DNA of 59,900 bases from NCBI GenBank assembly GCA_947478785.1, contig CANJXI010000016.1, positions 1 to 59,900 on the forward strand, given 5' to 3'. The notes beneath the pieces were generated by a model that worked only from the letters and a program-made list of their open reading frames with translations, did no database searches and had not been told where the DNA came from. This document shows positions 33,592 through 41,402 of the stretch, one piece after another. Numbering within the stretch: position 1 is the stretch's first letter; the number at the start of each line of letters is the position of its first letter. Source of the DNA: Caulobacteraceae bacterium (GTDB lineage Bacteria > Pseudomonadota > Alphaproteobacteria > Caulobacterales > Caulobacteraceae). A program made the translations under genes and the position numbers.

Positions 33592-35271
33592 TTGCAACAG
33601 ATGGACGAGACATTCGACTTTGTCGTGGTGGGAAGCGGCGGCGGGTCGATGGCCGCGGGGCTTGTCCTGCGCAAGGCCGGCAAGAGCGTGCTGATCCTCG
33701 AGAAGGAGGCGCTGGTGGGCGGCTCCACCGCCAAGGCCGGCGGAGTGATGTGGATCCCCAACAACCGCTTCATGGCGCCGGCCGGGGTCGCGGACAGCCA
33801 CGAGAAGGCCACGACCTACCTGGACGCGGTGGTGGGCGACCATGACGACACCCCCGGCGCCACGCGCGAGCGGCGCGACGCCTATATCCGCGAAGCGCCG
33901 GCGATGGTCGATTTCCTCGTCAGCCAGGGCATCAAGCTGCGCCGCTCGCCGTACTGGCCAGACTACTACGACGATCGCGCCGGCGGTTCCGAGCCCGGCC
34001 GCACCGTGGTGGCCGAGCTGTTCGACATCAACGAGCTGGGGCCCTGGAAGGACAGGCTTCGGCCCAACATGTTCACCATGCCGGCGCTGATCTACGACGC
34101 CACGCAGTTGCCGCTGGTGAAGGTCTCGTGGCGGGCCAAATGGCTCGGCTTCCAGGTGGTGGTGCGAGGCGCGCTGGCCAAGCTGACCGGCAAGCATCTG
34201 GTCACCGCCGGCGCGGCGCTGCAGGGGCGCATGCTGCAGCAGGCCCTCAAGGTGGGTGTCGAGCTTCGTCCCGAATCTCCGGTGAAGGAACTGATCCTGG
34301 AAGACGGCGCCGTGGCCGGCGTGGTCACCGTGAAGGACGGGCGCGAATGGCGGGTCGGCGCGCGCTCCGGCGTGCTGCTGAACGCTGGCGGCTTCGCCTG
34401 GAACCAGGAGATGCTGGACAAATATATTCCCAATGTCCGCGCCGAATGGACCCACGCGGCCCCCGGCGACACCGGCGACATGCACAAGGAACTGATGCGC
34501 ATCGGCGCGGCCATGGCCCAGATGGACGAGATGGTCGGCAACCAGATGACCCTGCCGCCCAACCAGGGTCCGGCCGGCGTCCAGATGGAACTCTCCAAGC
34601 CGCACGCCTTCATGGTCGACCAGACCGGCGAGCGCTACATGAACGAAGGCGGCTCCTACATGGAGTTCTGCCAGCGGATCCTGGCCCGCAACGAGACCGT
34701 TCCGGCGGTCCCCAGCTGGATGATCATGGATAGCCAGTTCATCGCAAACTACATGATCGGCGGCAGCATGCCCGGCTCGGAGAAGCCCAAACTGTGGTTC
34801 GACCAGGGCTACCTGCGCAAGGGCGACACCATCGAAGCCCTGGCCAAGGCATGCGGCATGAAGGACCCCACCAAGCTGAAAGCGGCGACCGAGCGGTTCA
34901 ACGGCTTCGCGCGCAAGGGCCGTGACGAGGACTTCCATCGCGGCGACCGGGCCTACGACCGGTGGCTGGGCGACCCGACCCACAAGCCCTCGGCCGCCCT
35001 GGGCACCGTTGAGAAGGGCCCGTTCTATGCGGTCCAGGTCGTCCCCGGCAACGTCGGCACCTATGGCGGCGTGGTGACCGACACCCATGCGCGGGTCCTG
35101 CGCGAGGACGGCTCGATCATCCCGGGCCTCTACGCCACCGGCACCACGACGGCATCGGTGATGGGCCGCACCTATCCCGGCGCGGGCTGCAGCATCGGGC
35201 CGTCATTCACCTGGGGCTTCGTGGCCGCCAAGCACGCCGCCAACCTGGGCAACCAGCCACCCGTGGCCTGA
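33592..35271 (+). CDS. KstD-like FAD-dependent oxidoreductase (3-ketosteroid dehydrogenase family)
   Basis: A 559-residue flavoprotein of the succinate dehydrogenase/KstD fold. The N-terminal FAD motif GSGGGSMAAG is at 14-23, followed by LEKEALVGGSTAKAGG. Near the C-terminus YPGAGCSIGP gives Tyr528 and Gly532, matching the Tyr-x3-Gly pair that polarises the 3-keto group in 3-ketosteroid delta1-dehydrogenase; RYMNEGGSY (about residue 350) matches its second Tyr region. The likely start is TTG 33592 with AGGGA six bases upstream; ATG 33601 is 15 bases from it. It dehydrogenates or reduces a cyclic enone, and it is divergent from a Rieske oxygenase, as KstD and Ksh act together in steroid catabolism. 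Confidence 0.85.
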   Translation: MQQMDETFDFVVVGSGGGSMAAGLVLRKAGKSVLILEKEALVGGSTAKAGGVMWIPNNRFMAPAGVADSHEKATTYLDAVVGDHDDTPGATRERRDAYIREAPAMVDFLVSQGIKLRRSPYWPDYYDDRAGGSEPGRTVVAELFDINELGPWKDRLRPNMFTMPALIYDATQLPLVKVSWRAKWLGFQVVVRGALAKLTGKHLVTAGAALQGRMLQQALKVGVELRPESPVKELILEDGAVAGVVTVKDGREWRVGARSGVLLNAGGFAWNQEMLDKYIPNVRAEWTHAAPGDTGDMHKELMRIGAAMAQMDEMVGNQMTLPPNQGPAGVQMELSKPHAFMVDQTGERYMNEGGSYMEFCQRILARNETVPAVPSWMIMDSQFIANYMIGGSMPGSEKPKLWFDQGYLRKGDTIEALAKACGMKDPTKLKAATERFNGFARKGRDEDFHRGDRAYDRWLGDPTHKPSAALGTVEKGPFYAVQVVPGNVGTYGGVVTDTHARVLREDGSIIPGLYATGTTTASVMGRTYPGAGCSIGPSFTWGFVAAKHAANLGNQPPVA

Positions 35272-35283
35272 CGGCGGCCTTCC

Positions 35284-36243
35284 TTAGCCGGCGCGGACCA
35301 GCGTCGCGCGGAGGCGATCCATCGCCTCCGCGACCGCCAGCCCGTCGTCGAAGGACGGGGTGATCTGGGTACGGGACGCCACGGCCGCCTTCACGGCTGA
35401 CAGCCAGGGGACAAGTCCGGGTTCGTGGGGATCGGCCGAGGGCGCGGGAAAGGTGAAGACCTCCTCCTTCCCGCCCGGCCGGCGCAGGGTGAGCGTCAGG
35501 TCGTCCAGCAGTTCCAGCGAGCCCTCGCTGCCCATCGCCACGATCCGCGTCGGCATCGCCACGGGAGTCGAGAAGGCCGTGTCGATGGTCGCCGTGCGGC
35601 CGTTTCCCATCACGAACCAGGCCGAGAAGGCGTCCTCCGCCGTCGACGGGCGGACCACGCCCTCGCGGTCGGGACGCGACGTGGTCTCGATTCGCGAGAC
35701 GCCGCCGCAGTCGGCCACCTCGCTTTCGAACAGGCAGCGCAGTCCGTCGATGGCGTGCGACCCCCAGGCGCCGATCCAGCCGCCGGCGAGGTCCTTGTCG
35801 AACAGCCAGCGGTGCTTCTGCTGGCGCAGGCCGTTGCCGATGAAGGTCCAGCTGACGTGTTGCAGCGCACCGATCCGGCCATCGCGCACCAGCTCGGTGA
35901 GTTTCGCCCGAGAGGGATGCTGCCGGAATTCGAAGTTCAGGAAGTTGAGCGCCCCGAGCTCGCGAGCGCGGTCGCGCATGGCGCGGGCCTCCGCCGCATC
36001 GCGGCCGAACGGCTTGTCGCAGAGGACCGCCCGCCGCCCCTGGTCGAACGCCCGCATGACGTGCTCGTGATGCAGGAACGGCGGCGAGTGGATGGAGACG
36101 AGGTCGACATCGGCGGCTAGCGCCCGCGCCACGGCCTCGGTGTCGCGCGGCGAGGCGACCGCCACAACCTCGAAGCCCACGTGACGATAGACCAGGGCCA
36201 TGACCCGTTCCCCGAAGCCGGAGCCGACGATGGAGACCTTCAT
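35284..36243 (-). CDS. Gfo/Idh/MocA family oxidoreductase
   Basis: A 319-residue NAD(P)-dependent oxidoreductase with Rossmann motif VGSGFG (6-11) and the catalytic-type motif CDKPFG (Lys77 present, unlike the paralogue at 17199). The C-terminal domain has WGSHAIDGLRCLF with the usual His. It oxidises a sugar- or cyclitol-like alcohol. It follows a sugar-phosphate-isomerase-like gene by 50 bases, a frequent pairing in carbohydrate or inositol-type pathways. GGGAGG precedes ATG 36243. Confidence 0.9.
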   Translation of the reverse strand: MKVSIVGSGFGERVMALVYRHVGFEVVAVASPRDTEAVARALAADVDLVSIHSPPFLHHEHVMRAFDQGRRAVLCDKPFGRDAAEARAMRDRARELGALNFLNFEFRQHPSRAKLTELVRDGRIGALQHVSWTFIGNGLRQQKHRWLFDKDLAGGWIGAWGSHAIDGLRCLFESEVADCGGVSRIETTSRPDREGVVRPSTAEDAFSAWFVMGNGRTATIDTAFSTPVAMPTRIVAMGSEGSLELLDDLTLTLRRPGGKEEVFTFPAPSADPHEPGLVPWLSAVKAAVASRTQITPSFDDGLAVAEAMDRLRATLVRAG

Positions 36244-36293
36244 GTGCTCCCTCCCCTATCCTGGTTGTCGTCCGCGCCGAGCCCGGCGCCGAG

Positions 36294-37118
36294 TCAGCAA
36301 CTGGCGCGCCAAGCCTTCACCGACGTGGCGATGCGGGCCGCGGCGGCGTCGATCGACAGGCCGCGCAGCTCGTCGCTGAACACCTCGACCTCGGCGGTCA
36401 GGTCCGGATTGTTGGCGAGCGCCGCGCGCACGATCTCGCAGAGGGGAAGCTCGCCCTCGCCCGGCAGGTCGCGGCCGCTCATCGGCACATAGGCCGTGCC
36501 AGGCGGCGGGGCCGTCCGGTCGCAGAGCTGCAGGGCGCCGAGGGCGCCGGGCGGCAGGCCCTGGACCTCCTCGAGCGTGCCGCCGGACCGGGCCAGGTGC
36601 CAGGGATCCAGGAGGATCGTGCAGTTGCGCTCGCCTACCCCCTGGACGACCGCGAAGGCCTCGACGAGGCTGCCCAGCCCGGTGTCCGGGACGAACTCCA
36701 GCACGATCTGCAGGCCGCGCCCCGCGGCGCGGCGGCAGATGCCGCCGATGGCGTCCACCAGCTCAGCCCTGGTGACCGGCCCGCCGCGGTAGTGGTTGAG
36801 GTTGACGATCGGCGCCCCCAGCGCCTCGGCGGTCCGGTAGCAGGCCTCTTCGTTATCCGTCGCCGACGCCGCCGGCTGACCCGGCAGCGCCCCGCCGATG
36901 GCGTCGATCACCCTCGCACGAACCCCGGCGTCGGCCAGCCGCCGGCGAAGCTGCGCCTCGCTGAGGCCTGACTTGAGCGCCGCGTCGAAGTCGCCCGGCC
37001 GCACGCTGAGCGTCGGAAAGCCGTGGCGGCCGGCCGTGTCCATGAGTTCCGGCAGGCTCGCCTTCTGCAGCGAACCCCAGCACAGCCCGACCTCCAGTTC
37101 GTCGATTTCGCGGCTCAA
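36294..37118 (-). CDS. Sugar phosphate isomerase/epimerase-like TIM barrel
   Basis: A 274-residue xylose-isomerase-like TIM barrel (AP endonuclease 2 family): VGLCWGSLQKASLPELMDTA at the first strand, IVLEFVPDTG with the metal-site Glu, ILLDPWHLARSGG with Asp and His, and TAEVEVFSDEL with a late Glu. Isomerase, epimerase or dehydratase activity is possible. The start is TTG at 37118 with GGAGG at good distance; no ATG or GTG nearby would keep the N-terminus. It lies between the E2-like gene (25-base gap) and a Gfo/Idh oxidoreductase. Confidence 0.82.
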   Translation of the reverse strand: MSREIDELEVGLCWGSLQKASLPELMDTAGRHGFPTLSVRPGDFDAALKSGLSEAQLRRRLADAGVRARVIDAIGGALPGQPAASATDNEEACYRTAEALGAPIVNLNHYRGGPVTRAELVDAIGGICRRAAGRGLQIVLEFVPDTGLGSLVEAFAVVQGVGERNCTILLDPWHLARSGGTLEEVQGLPPGALGALQLCDRTAPPPGTAYVPMSGRDLPGEGELPLCEIVRAALANNPDLTAEVEVFSDELRGLSIDAAAARIATSVKAWRASC

Positions 37119-37143
37119 CTGACCCTCCTGGGTTCGGACAGGG

Positions 37144-37893
37144 TCAGGCCTGCGCCAGCCTGTCGATCTGCGCCTGGAGCGCCTTCATGAAGCGTCCGGC
37201 GTCGGCCCCATTGATGACCCGGTGGTCGTAGCTGAGGGCCACCGGCAGCATCTTGCGCCACTCGATACCGCCGTCGGCGCCCTTGCGCGGCGTCTCCTGC
37301 ATGCGGCTGACCCCAAGTATCGCCACCTCCGGCCCGTTGATGATCGGCGTGAAGCCCGTGCCGCCGGCGGCGCCCAGCGAACTCACCGTGAACCCGCCGC
37401 CCGACATGTCGGCCAGCGCCAGTCCGCGCGCGCGGGCCTTTTCGGCCAGCCGGTTCGCCTCGGCGGCGAGGTCTTCCAGCGAGCCGGTGTCGCAGCCGCG
37501 GACCACGCCGATGACCAGGCCGCCGGGGGTGTCGATGGCCAGGCCGATGTTGACGTACTTGCGCAGCACGATGCTCTTCGACGCCTCGTCGAGCGCTGAG
37601 TTGAAGTGGGGCAATTCCAGCAGGACGCCGGCCACCGCCTTCAGCAGGAACGGCACGGGCGAGAGCTGGCCGTCCGCGGCGCGCCTGGCGTTGCCGGCGC
37701 GGCGATTGGCCTCCAGGTCGGTGACGTCCATCAGGTCCTGGTGGGTGACGTGCGGAATGGTCGTCCAGTTCCGCGTCATCGCACGCCCGGTCAGGGCCTG
37801 GATGCGCGACAACGGCCTGGTCTCCACCTCGCCGTAGCTTCCCAGGATATCGACCAGCGACGGCGGCGCGGCGGGCTGGGTGGGCTCGCTCAC
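37144..37893 (-). CDS. E2-type acyltransferase catalytic domain without lipoyl domain
   Basis: A 249-residue protein equal to the catalytic core of 2-oxoacid dehydrogenase E2 subunits. It begins near the linker region (VETRPLSRIQALTGRAMTRNW) and ends with SYDHRVINGADAGRF, where His224 is catalytic and Asn228 stands in place of the usual Asp, as in some genuine E2 proteins. The lipoyl and subunit-binding domains found N-terminally in E2 (usually 150-250 residues) are absent, and no E1 or E3 gene is adjacent. GTG 37893 follows GAGGCGGA. It may transfer an acyl group between CoA and another carrier. Confidence 0.82.
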   Translation of the reverse strand: MSEPTQPAAPPSLVDILGSYGEVETRPLSRIQALTGRAMTRNWTTIPHVTHQDLMDVTDLEANRRAGNARRAADGQLSPVPFLLKAVAGVLLELPHFNSALDEASKSIVLRKYVNIGLAIDTPGGLVIGVVRGCDTGSLEDLAAEANRLAEKARARGLALADMSGGGFTVSSLGAAGGTGFTPIINGPEVAILGVSRMQETPRKGADGGIEWRKMLPVALSYDHRVINGADAGRFMKALQAQIDRLAQA

Positions 37894-38097
37894 GCGTCCG
37901 CCTCGATCAAACGGGCGCCAGCCCCACACGACAGCAAAATCGCCACGTTCCCTCCACCCGATGACGCAGCCGACCGCCGCGCGAGGCGCATCATGACGCC
38001 CGGCGCCGCCCGCGCAAACAAAATTGCCCCGCCGGAATTGCAATAGTAAGCCAGCGGCGACGCCGGCCCCGAGTTCCGGCAAGGTGGGGAGACGCTG

Positions 38098-38940
38098 TTG
38101 GACAGGCTGCGGGACAAGGTCGTGCTCGTCGTGGGCTCCACCATGGGCATCGGCCGGGCGATCGCCCAGGCGGCCGGCGCCGAAGGCGCGCGGGTCGTCG
38201 TCACCGGCCGGACGGAACAGAGCGGGCTCGACGTGGTCCGCCAGATCGCCGAGGCGGGCGGCGAGGCCATCTACGCGCGGGTGGACGTCACCGATCCCGC
38301 GACCATCGAGGCGGCGGTGAAGACGGCGGTCGAGCGCTACGGGCGGCTGGACGGGGTGGTCAACAACGTCGCGGGCATGAACCTCAACCGGATCGACCAG
38401 CGCATCACCGAGCTGTCGCTCGAGGACTGGAACTTGATCCTGGCCACCGACCTCACCTCGGCCTTCCTGGGGATGAAGTATGGCATCCGCGCGATGCTGG
38501 AGGGCGGCCACGGCGGGGCGGTCGTGAACATCGCCTCGGAGGCTGGACTGCGCGGGATGAACGGCCTGGAGGGCTACACGGCGTCGAAGGGCGCGATGCT
38601 GGCGATGACGCGCTCGGTGGCCAGCTACTACGCCCGCTACGACGTGCGCTGCAACGCGCTGGCGGTGGGCTTCGTGAACACCGGGGGCGAGCGGATGAAC
38701 GAACTGCTAGCCGACCCGGTCTTCGCGGGCGAGATCCAGCGCCACCACCTGGGCCACATCGGCAAGCCGCACGAGGTGGCGGCCGCCGCGGTGTTCCTGC
38801 TGTCCGACGAGGCGGCCTATATCAGCGGCGTGACCCTGCCGGTCGACGCCGGCGCCGTGGCGGCGTCCCATATTGTGCGGCCGGCCGCGCCCGATATCCC
38901 CGGGTTCCCGCGCCTGCGCCCGCATGCGCCGGAGTTCTGA
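38098..38940 (+). CDS. SDR family oxidoreductase
   Basis: A 280-residue classical SDR: GSTMGIG at 13-19, NNVAG at 89-93, catalytic Ser147, Tyr160 and Lys164 (YTASK). It ends with a Pro-rich tail of about 25 residues beyond the usual end. The start is TTG 38098 with GGGGAG upstream. It precedes the BKACE gene by 23 bases, which fits oxidation of a 3-hydroxy acid to the 3-keto acid that BKACE cleaves. The substrate itself is unknown. Confidence 0.88.
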   Translation: MDRLRDKVVLVVGSTMGIGRAIAQAAGAEGARVVVTGRTEQSGLDVVRQIAEAGGEAIYARVDVTDPATIEAAVKTAVERYGRLDGVVNNVAGMNLNRIDQRITELSLEDWNLILATDLTSAFLGMKYGIRAMLEGGHGGAVVNIASEAGLRGMNGLEGYTASKGAMLAMTRSVASYYARYDVRCNALAVGFVNTGGERMNELLADPVFAGEIQRHHLGHIGKPHEVAAAAVFLLSDEAAYISGVTLPVDAGAVAASHIVRPAAPDIPGFPRLRPHAPEF

Positions 38941-38963
38941 CGATCCGGCAGGAATAGGACGCC

Positions 38964-39923
38964 ATGGACAAGCTGATCATCGAGGTCGCCTCCAACGAAA
39001 CGGTGACCCGCGCGGAAAACCCGCATGTGCCGCTGACGCCCGAGGAACTCGCCCAGGACGTCGCCGAGTGCGTCGACGCCGGCGCCTCGATCATCCATTT
39101 CCACCCCCGCGATCCCGATTGCCCGCCGGACAGGCTGGACATCGGACGGCTCGACGACGTGGATTTCTACGCCGACGCCATCCGGCGGATGAAGCAGATG
39201 CGGGATGTGATCCCCTACCCCACCTATCCCTACCAGACCCACGATGGGCATGCCGGCGTCGCCAAGCTGTTCCCGCATGTGCGCGAGCTGGTGGAGGAAC
39301 GCGGGGTCGGACTGGAGACCTTCGTCTTCTTCATCGGCGCCACCAACATGGGCTGGTGGAACGAGGGCGAGCAGCGGTTCGTCACCGACCGCGTCAACCA
39401 CATGCTGCACGGCGAGGCGGCGTCGTTCCTGACGTGGGCCGCCCAGGCGGACTTCCGGACCCAGTTCGGCGTCCGCGAGCCCGGCCACATCCGGCACATC
39501 TATCACTACCAGGACATGGGCCTCGTGCCCGACCCGGTGGTGGTCCACCTCAACTTCTCCGACGGGCCGCCGTTCGGGCCGATCCCCGGCGCGAAGGGGA
39601 TCCAGGCGTTCCTCGATGCTGTCCCTGACGGAAAGCGCCCATTTCAGTGGTTCATCCATAATTTCGTCAACAATTTCAACTCCGACGACAAGCATCCGGA
39701 GAGCCACAGGATGCTCAACCTGCTGGCGATCGCCATGGGCGGGCACGTCCGCACCGGGATCGGCGACCTGCCGCTGTGGAATGGTGAACCCCTGTCGAAC
39801 GCCAGGATGGTGGAGAAATTCGCCCGGATCGCCCGCGACATGGGCCGCGAGGTCGCCACCGCCGAGGAGGCCCGCGCCATCCTGGGACTGCGCGCGCGCC
39901 CAGCCGATCAGGCGTCCCGATAG
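38964..39923 (+). CDS. Beta-keto acid cleavage enzyme (BKACE, DUF849)
   Basis: A 319-residue zinc-dependent TIM barrel of the BKACE family. The N-terminus has SNETVTRAENPHVPLTPEEL; the zinc pair is His45 and His47 in IIHFHPRD, and AMGGHVRTGIGD lies near residues 258-268. BKACEs condense a 3-keto acid with acetyl-CoA and release acetoacetate and a new acyl-CoA. Together with the SDR it would form a two-step cleavage of a 3-hydroxy acid. Length is slightly above the usual 270-310. Confidence 0.9.
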   Translation: MDKLIIEVASNETVTRAENPHVPLTPEELAQDVAECVDAGASIIHFHPRDPDCPPDRLDIGRLDDVDFYADAIRRMKQMRDVIPYPTYPYQTHDGHAGVAKLFPHVRELVEERGVGLETFVFFIGATNMGWWNEGEQRFVTDRVNHMLHGEAASFLTWAAQADFRTQFGVREPGHIRHIYHYQDMGLVPDPVVVHLNFSDGPPFGPIPGAKGIQAFLDAVPDGKRPFQWFIHNFVNNFNSDDKHPESHRMLNLLAIAMGGHVRTGIGDLPLWNGEPLSNARMVEKFARIARDMGREVATAEEARAILGLRARPADQASR

Positions 39924-40065
39924 GGGCCGGCTTCTCGCCGCCCGCGACAATGCCGCTGGCCGGCGCCGCGATAGCCGGTATGTTTTCAGCTTGGGATGAC
40001 GGGTCTCCAGCGGCCGAGCGGCTGTCGGGCGGATCGCACAAGCGCCACCCGGGGGAGAAACGGTC

Positions 40066-41391
40066 ATGGTCTCAGGCGTTGTCGCGAGTCCGAAAGCCCC
40101 CGCGGAGACAGCGCCCGGCTATGTGACCGGGGTCCTGCTCGCCGGCTGGATCCTGGCGCTTCTCGACCGGATGCTGATCAATATCCTGGTGCCGGGCATC
40201 AAGGCGTCGCTGCATGTCAGCGACACCCAGGTGAGCCTGCTGCAGGGATTTGCCTTCGCGATCTTCTTCTCGGTGGCCGGAATCCCGATCGGCCGGCTCG
40301 TCGACCGGGCCAACCGGCGCAACCTGCTGATCGTCGGCGTCCTGGGCTGGAGCTTGGCGACCATGGCCTGCGGGCTCGCCAGCAGCTTTCCCGCGTTGTT
40401 CGCCGGACGGGTCATGATGGGGGTGTTCCAGGCCGTGCTGGCGCCGGCGTCCCTTTCGATGGTGGCCGACTATTGCGCGGCGGACCGGCGCGGCCGCACC
40501 ACGGCCGTGCTGGTGAGCGGCGGGACGATCGGCAGCGCCGGCTCCGCGATCCTGGGCGGCATGGTGCTGCAGATGTTCAGCGGCCTGGCGCCCCTGCCCT
40601 CGCCGTTCGGCGGGACCCTGGCCGCGTGGCAGTCCACCCTGATCGTGGCCGGCCTGCCGGGCCTGCTGCTGGCCGCCCTGCTTCTCCTGGTGCGCGAGCC
40701 TGAGCGGCAGAACCTGGCGGCGGCCGGCGATTTCCGGGCGCTGACGTACATTTCCGCCAACCGCAAGGTCTTCGTACCGCTCCACGCCGCCTTCGGCCTC
40801 TTCCTGTTCGCGGGCTATGCGCTGGCCATGTGGGCGCCCGTGATCCTGATGCGCAACCTAGCCATGCCGCCCAGGGAAGCCGGACTGATCGTCGGCGGCA
40901 TCAACCTGGTCGCCGCCGGCGTGGCGGCGTTCGGCGGCGGATTTCTGAGCGACTACTTCGAACGGCGCGATCCCGGCGCCGGCCGGCTGAAGCTGGCGCT
41001 GCTCCTGGCGCTGGTCTCCGCCGTCGCCATCTTGCCGCTGCTCGTCTTGCAGCGGCCGAGCATCCTCTTGTCCATGTTCCTGTTCTCGGCGCTGCTGACG
41101 GCGTTCAGCTCCACGGCCTACACGCTGCTGCCGGAGCTTGCGCCGAGCGAGGCGCGCGGCCAGGTCATCGCGGTCTTCGTGCTAATCGGAAACATCTTCG
41201 GCATCGGATTCGCGCCTACGGCGATCGCCCTGGTCACGGACCACGTCCTGCACGACGAGGCGCGGGTCAATGTCTCCATGGTGCTGGTGGCCGCACCCTC
41301 ACTGCTGTTGATCGCGCTGCTGATCTCCATCGCCCTGCCGCACGCGCGACGACTTCGGCGGGCGATACTCGCGGAGTCCGCCGGAACCTGA
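40066..41391 (+). CDS. MFS transporter
   Basis: A 441-residue major facilitator with 12 predicted membrane segments. TM1 contains WILALLDRMLINILVPG, and the TM2-TM3 loop carries the signature GIPIGRLVDRANRRN (about residues 69-83). A similar LDR/NQADR-like TM1 is found in the carrier at 57627, so the two are from the same branch (spinster/ACS-like anion or drug carriers). It sits between BKACE and a CoA-transferase and probably imports the acid they use. GGGGGAGA precedes the ATG. Confidence 0.88.
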   Translation: MVSGVVASPKAPAETAPGYVTGVLLAGWILALLDRMLINILVPGIKASLHVSDTQVSLLQGFAFAIFFSVAGIPIGRLVDRANRRNLLIVGVLGWSLATMACGLASSFPALFAGRVMMGVFQAVLAPASLSMVADYCAADRRGRTTAVLVSGGTIGSAGSAILGGMVLQMFSGLAPLPSPFGGTLAAWQSTLIVAGLPGLLLAALLLLVREPERQNLAAAGDFRALTYISANRKVFVPLHAAFGLFLFAGYALAMWAPVILMRNLAMPPREAGLIVGGINLVAAGVAAFGGGFLSDYFERRDPGAGRLKLALLLALVSAVAILPLLVLQRPSILLSMFLFSALLTAFSSTAYTLLPELAPSEARGQVIAVFVLIGNIFGIGFAPTAIALVTDHVLHDEARVNVSMVLVAAPSLLLIALLISIALPHARRLRRAILAESAGT

Positions 41392-41402
41392 ATGACCGCC
41401 CG

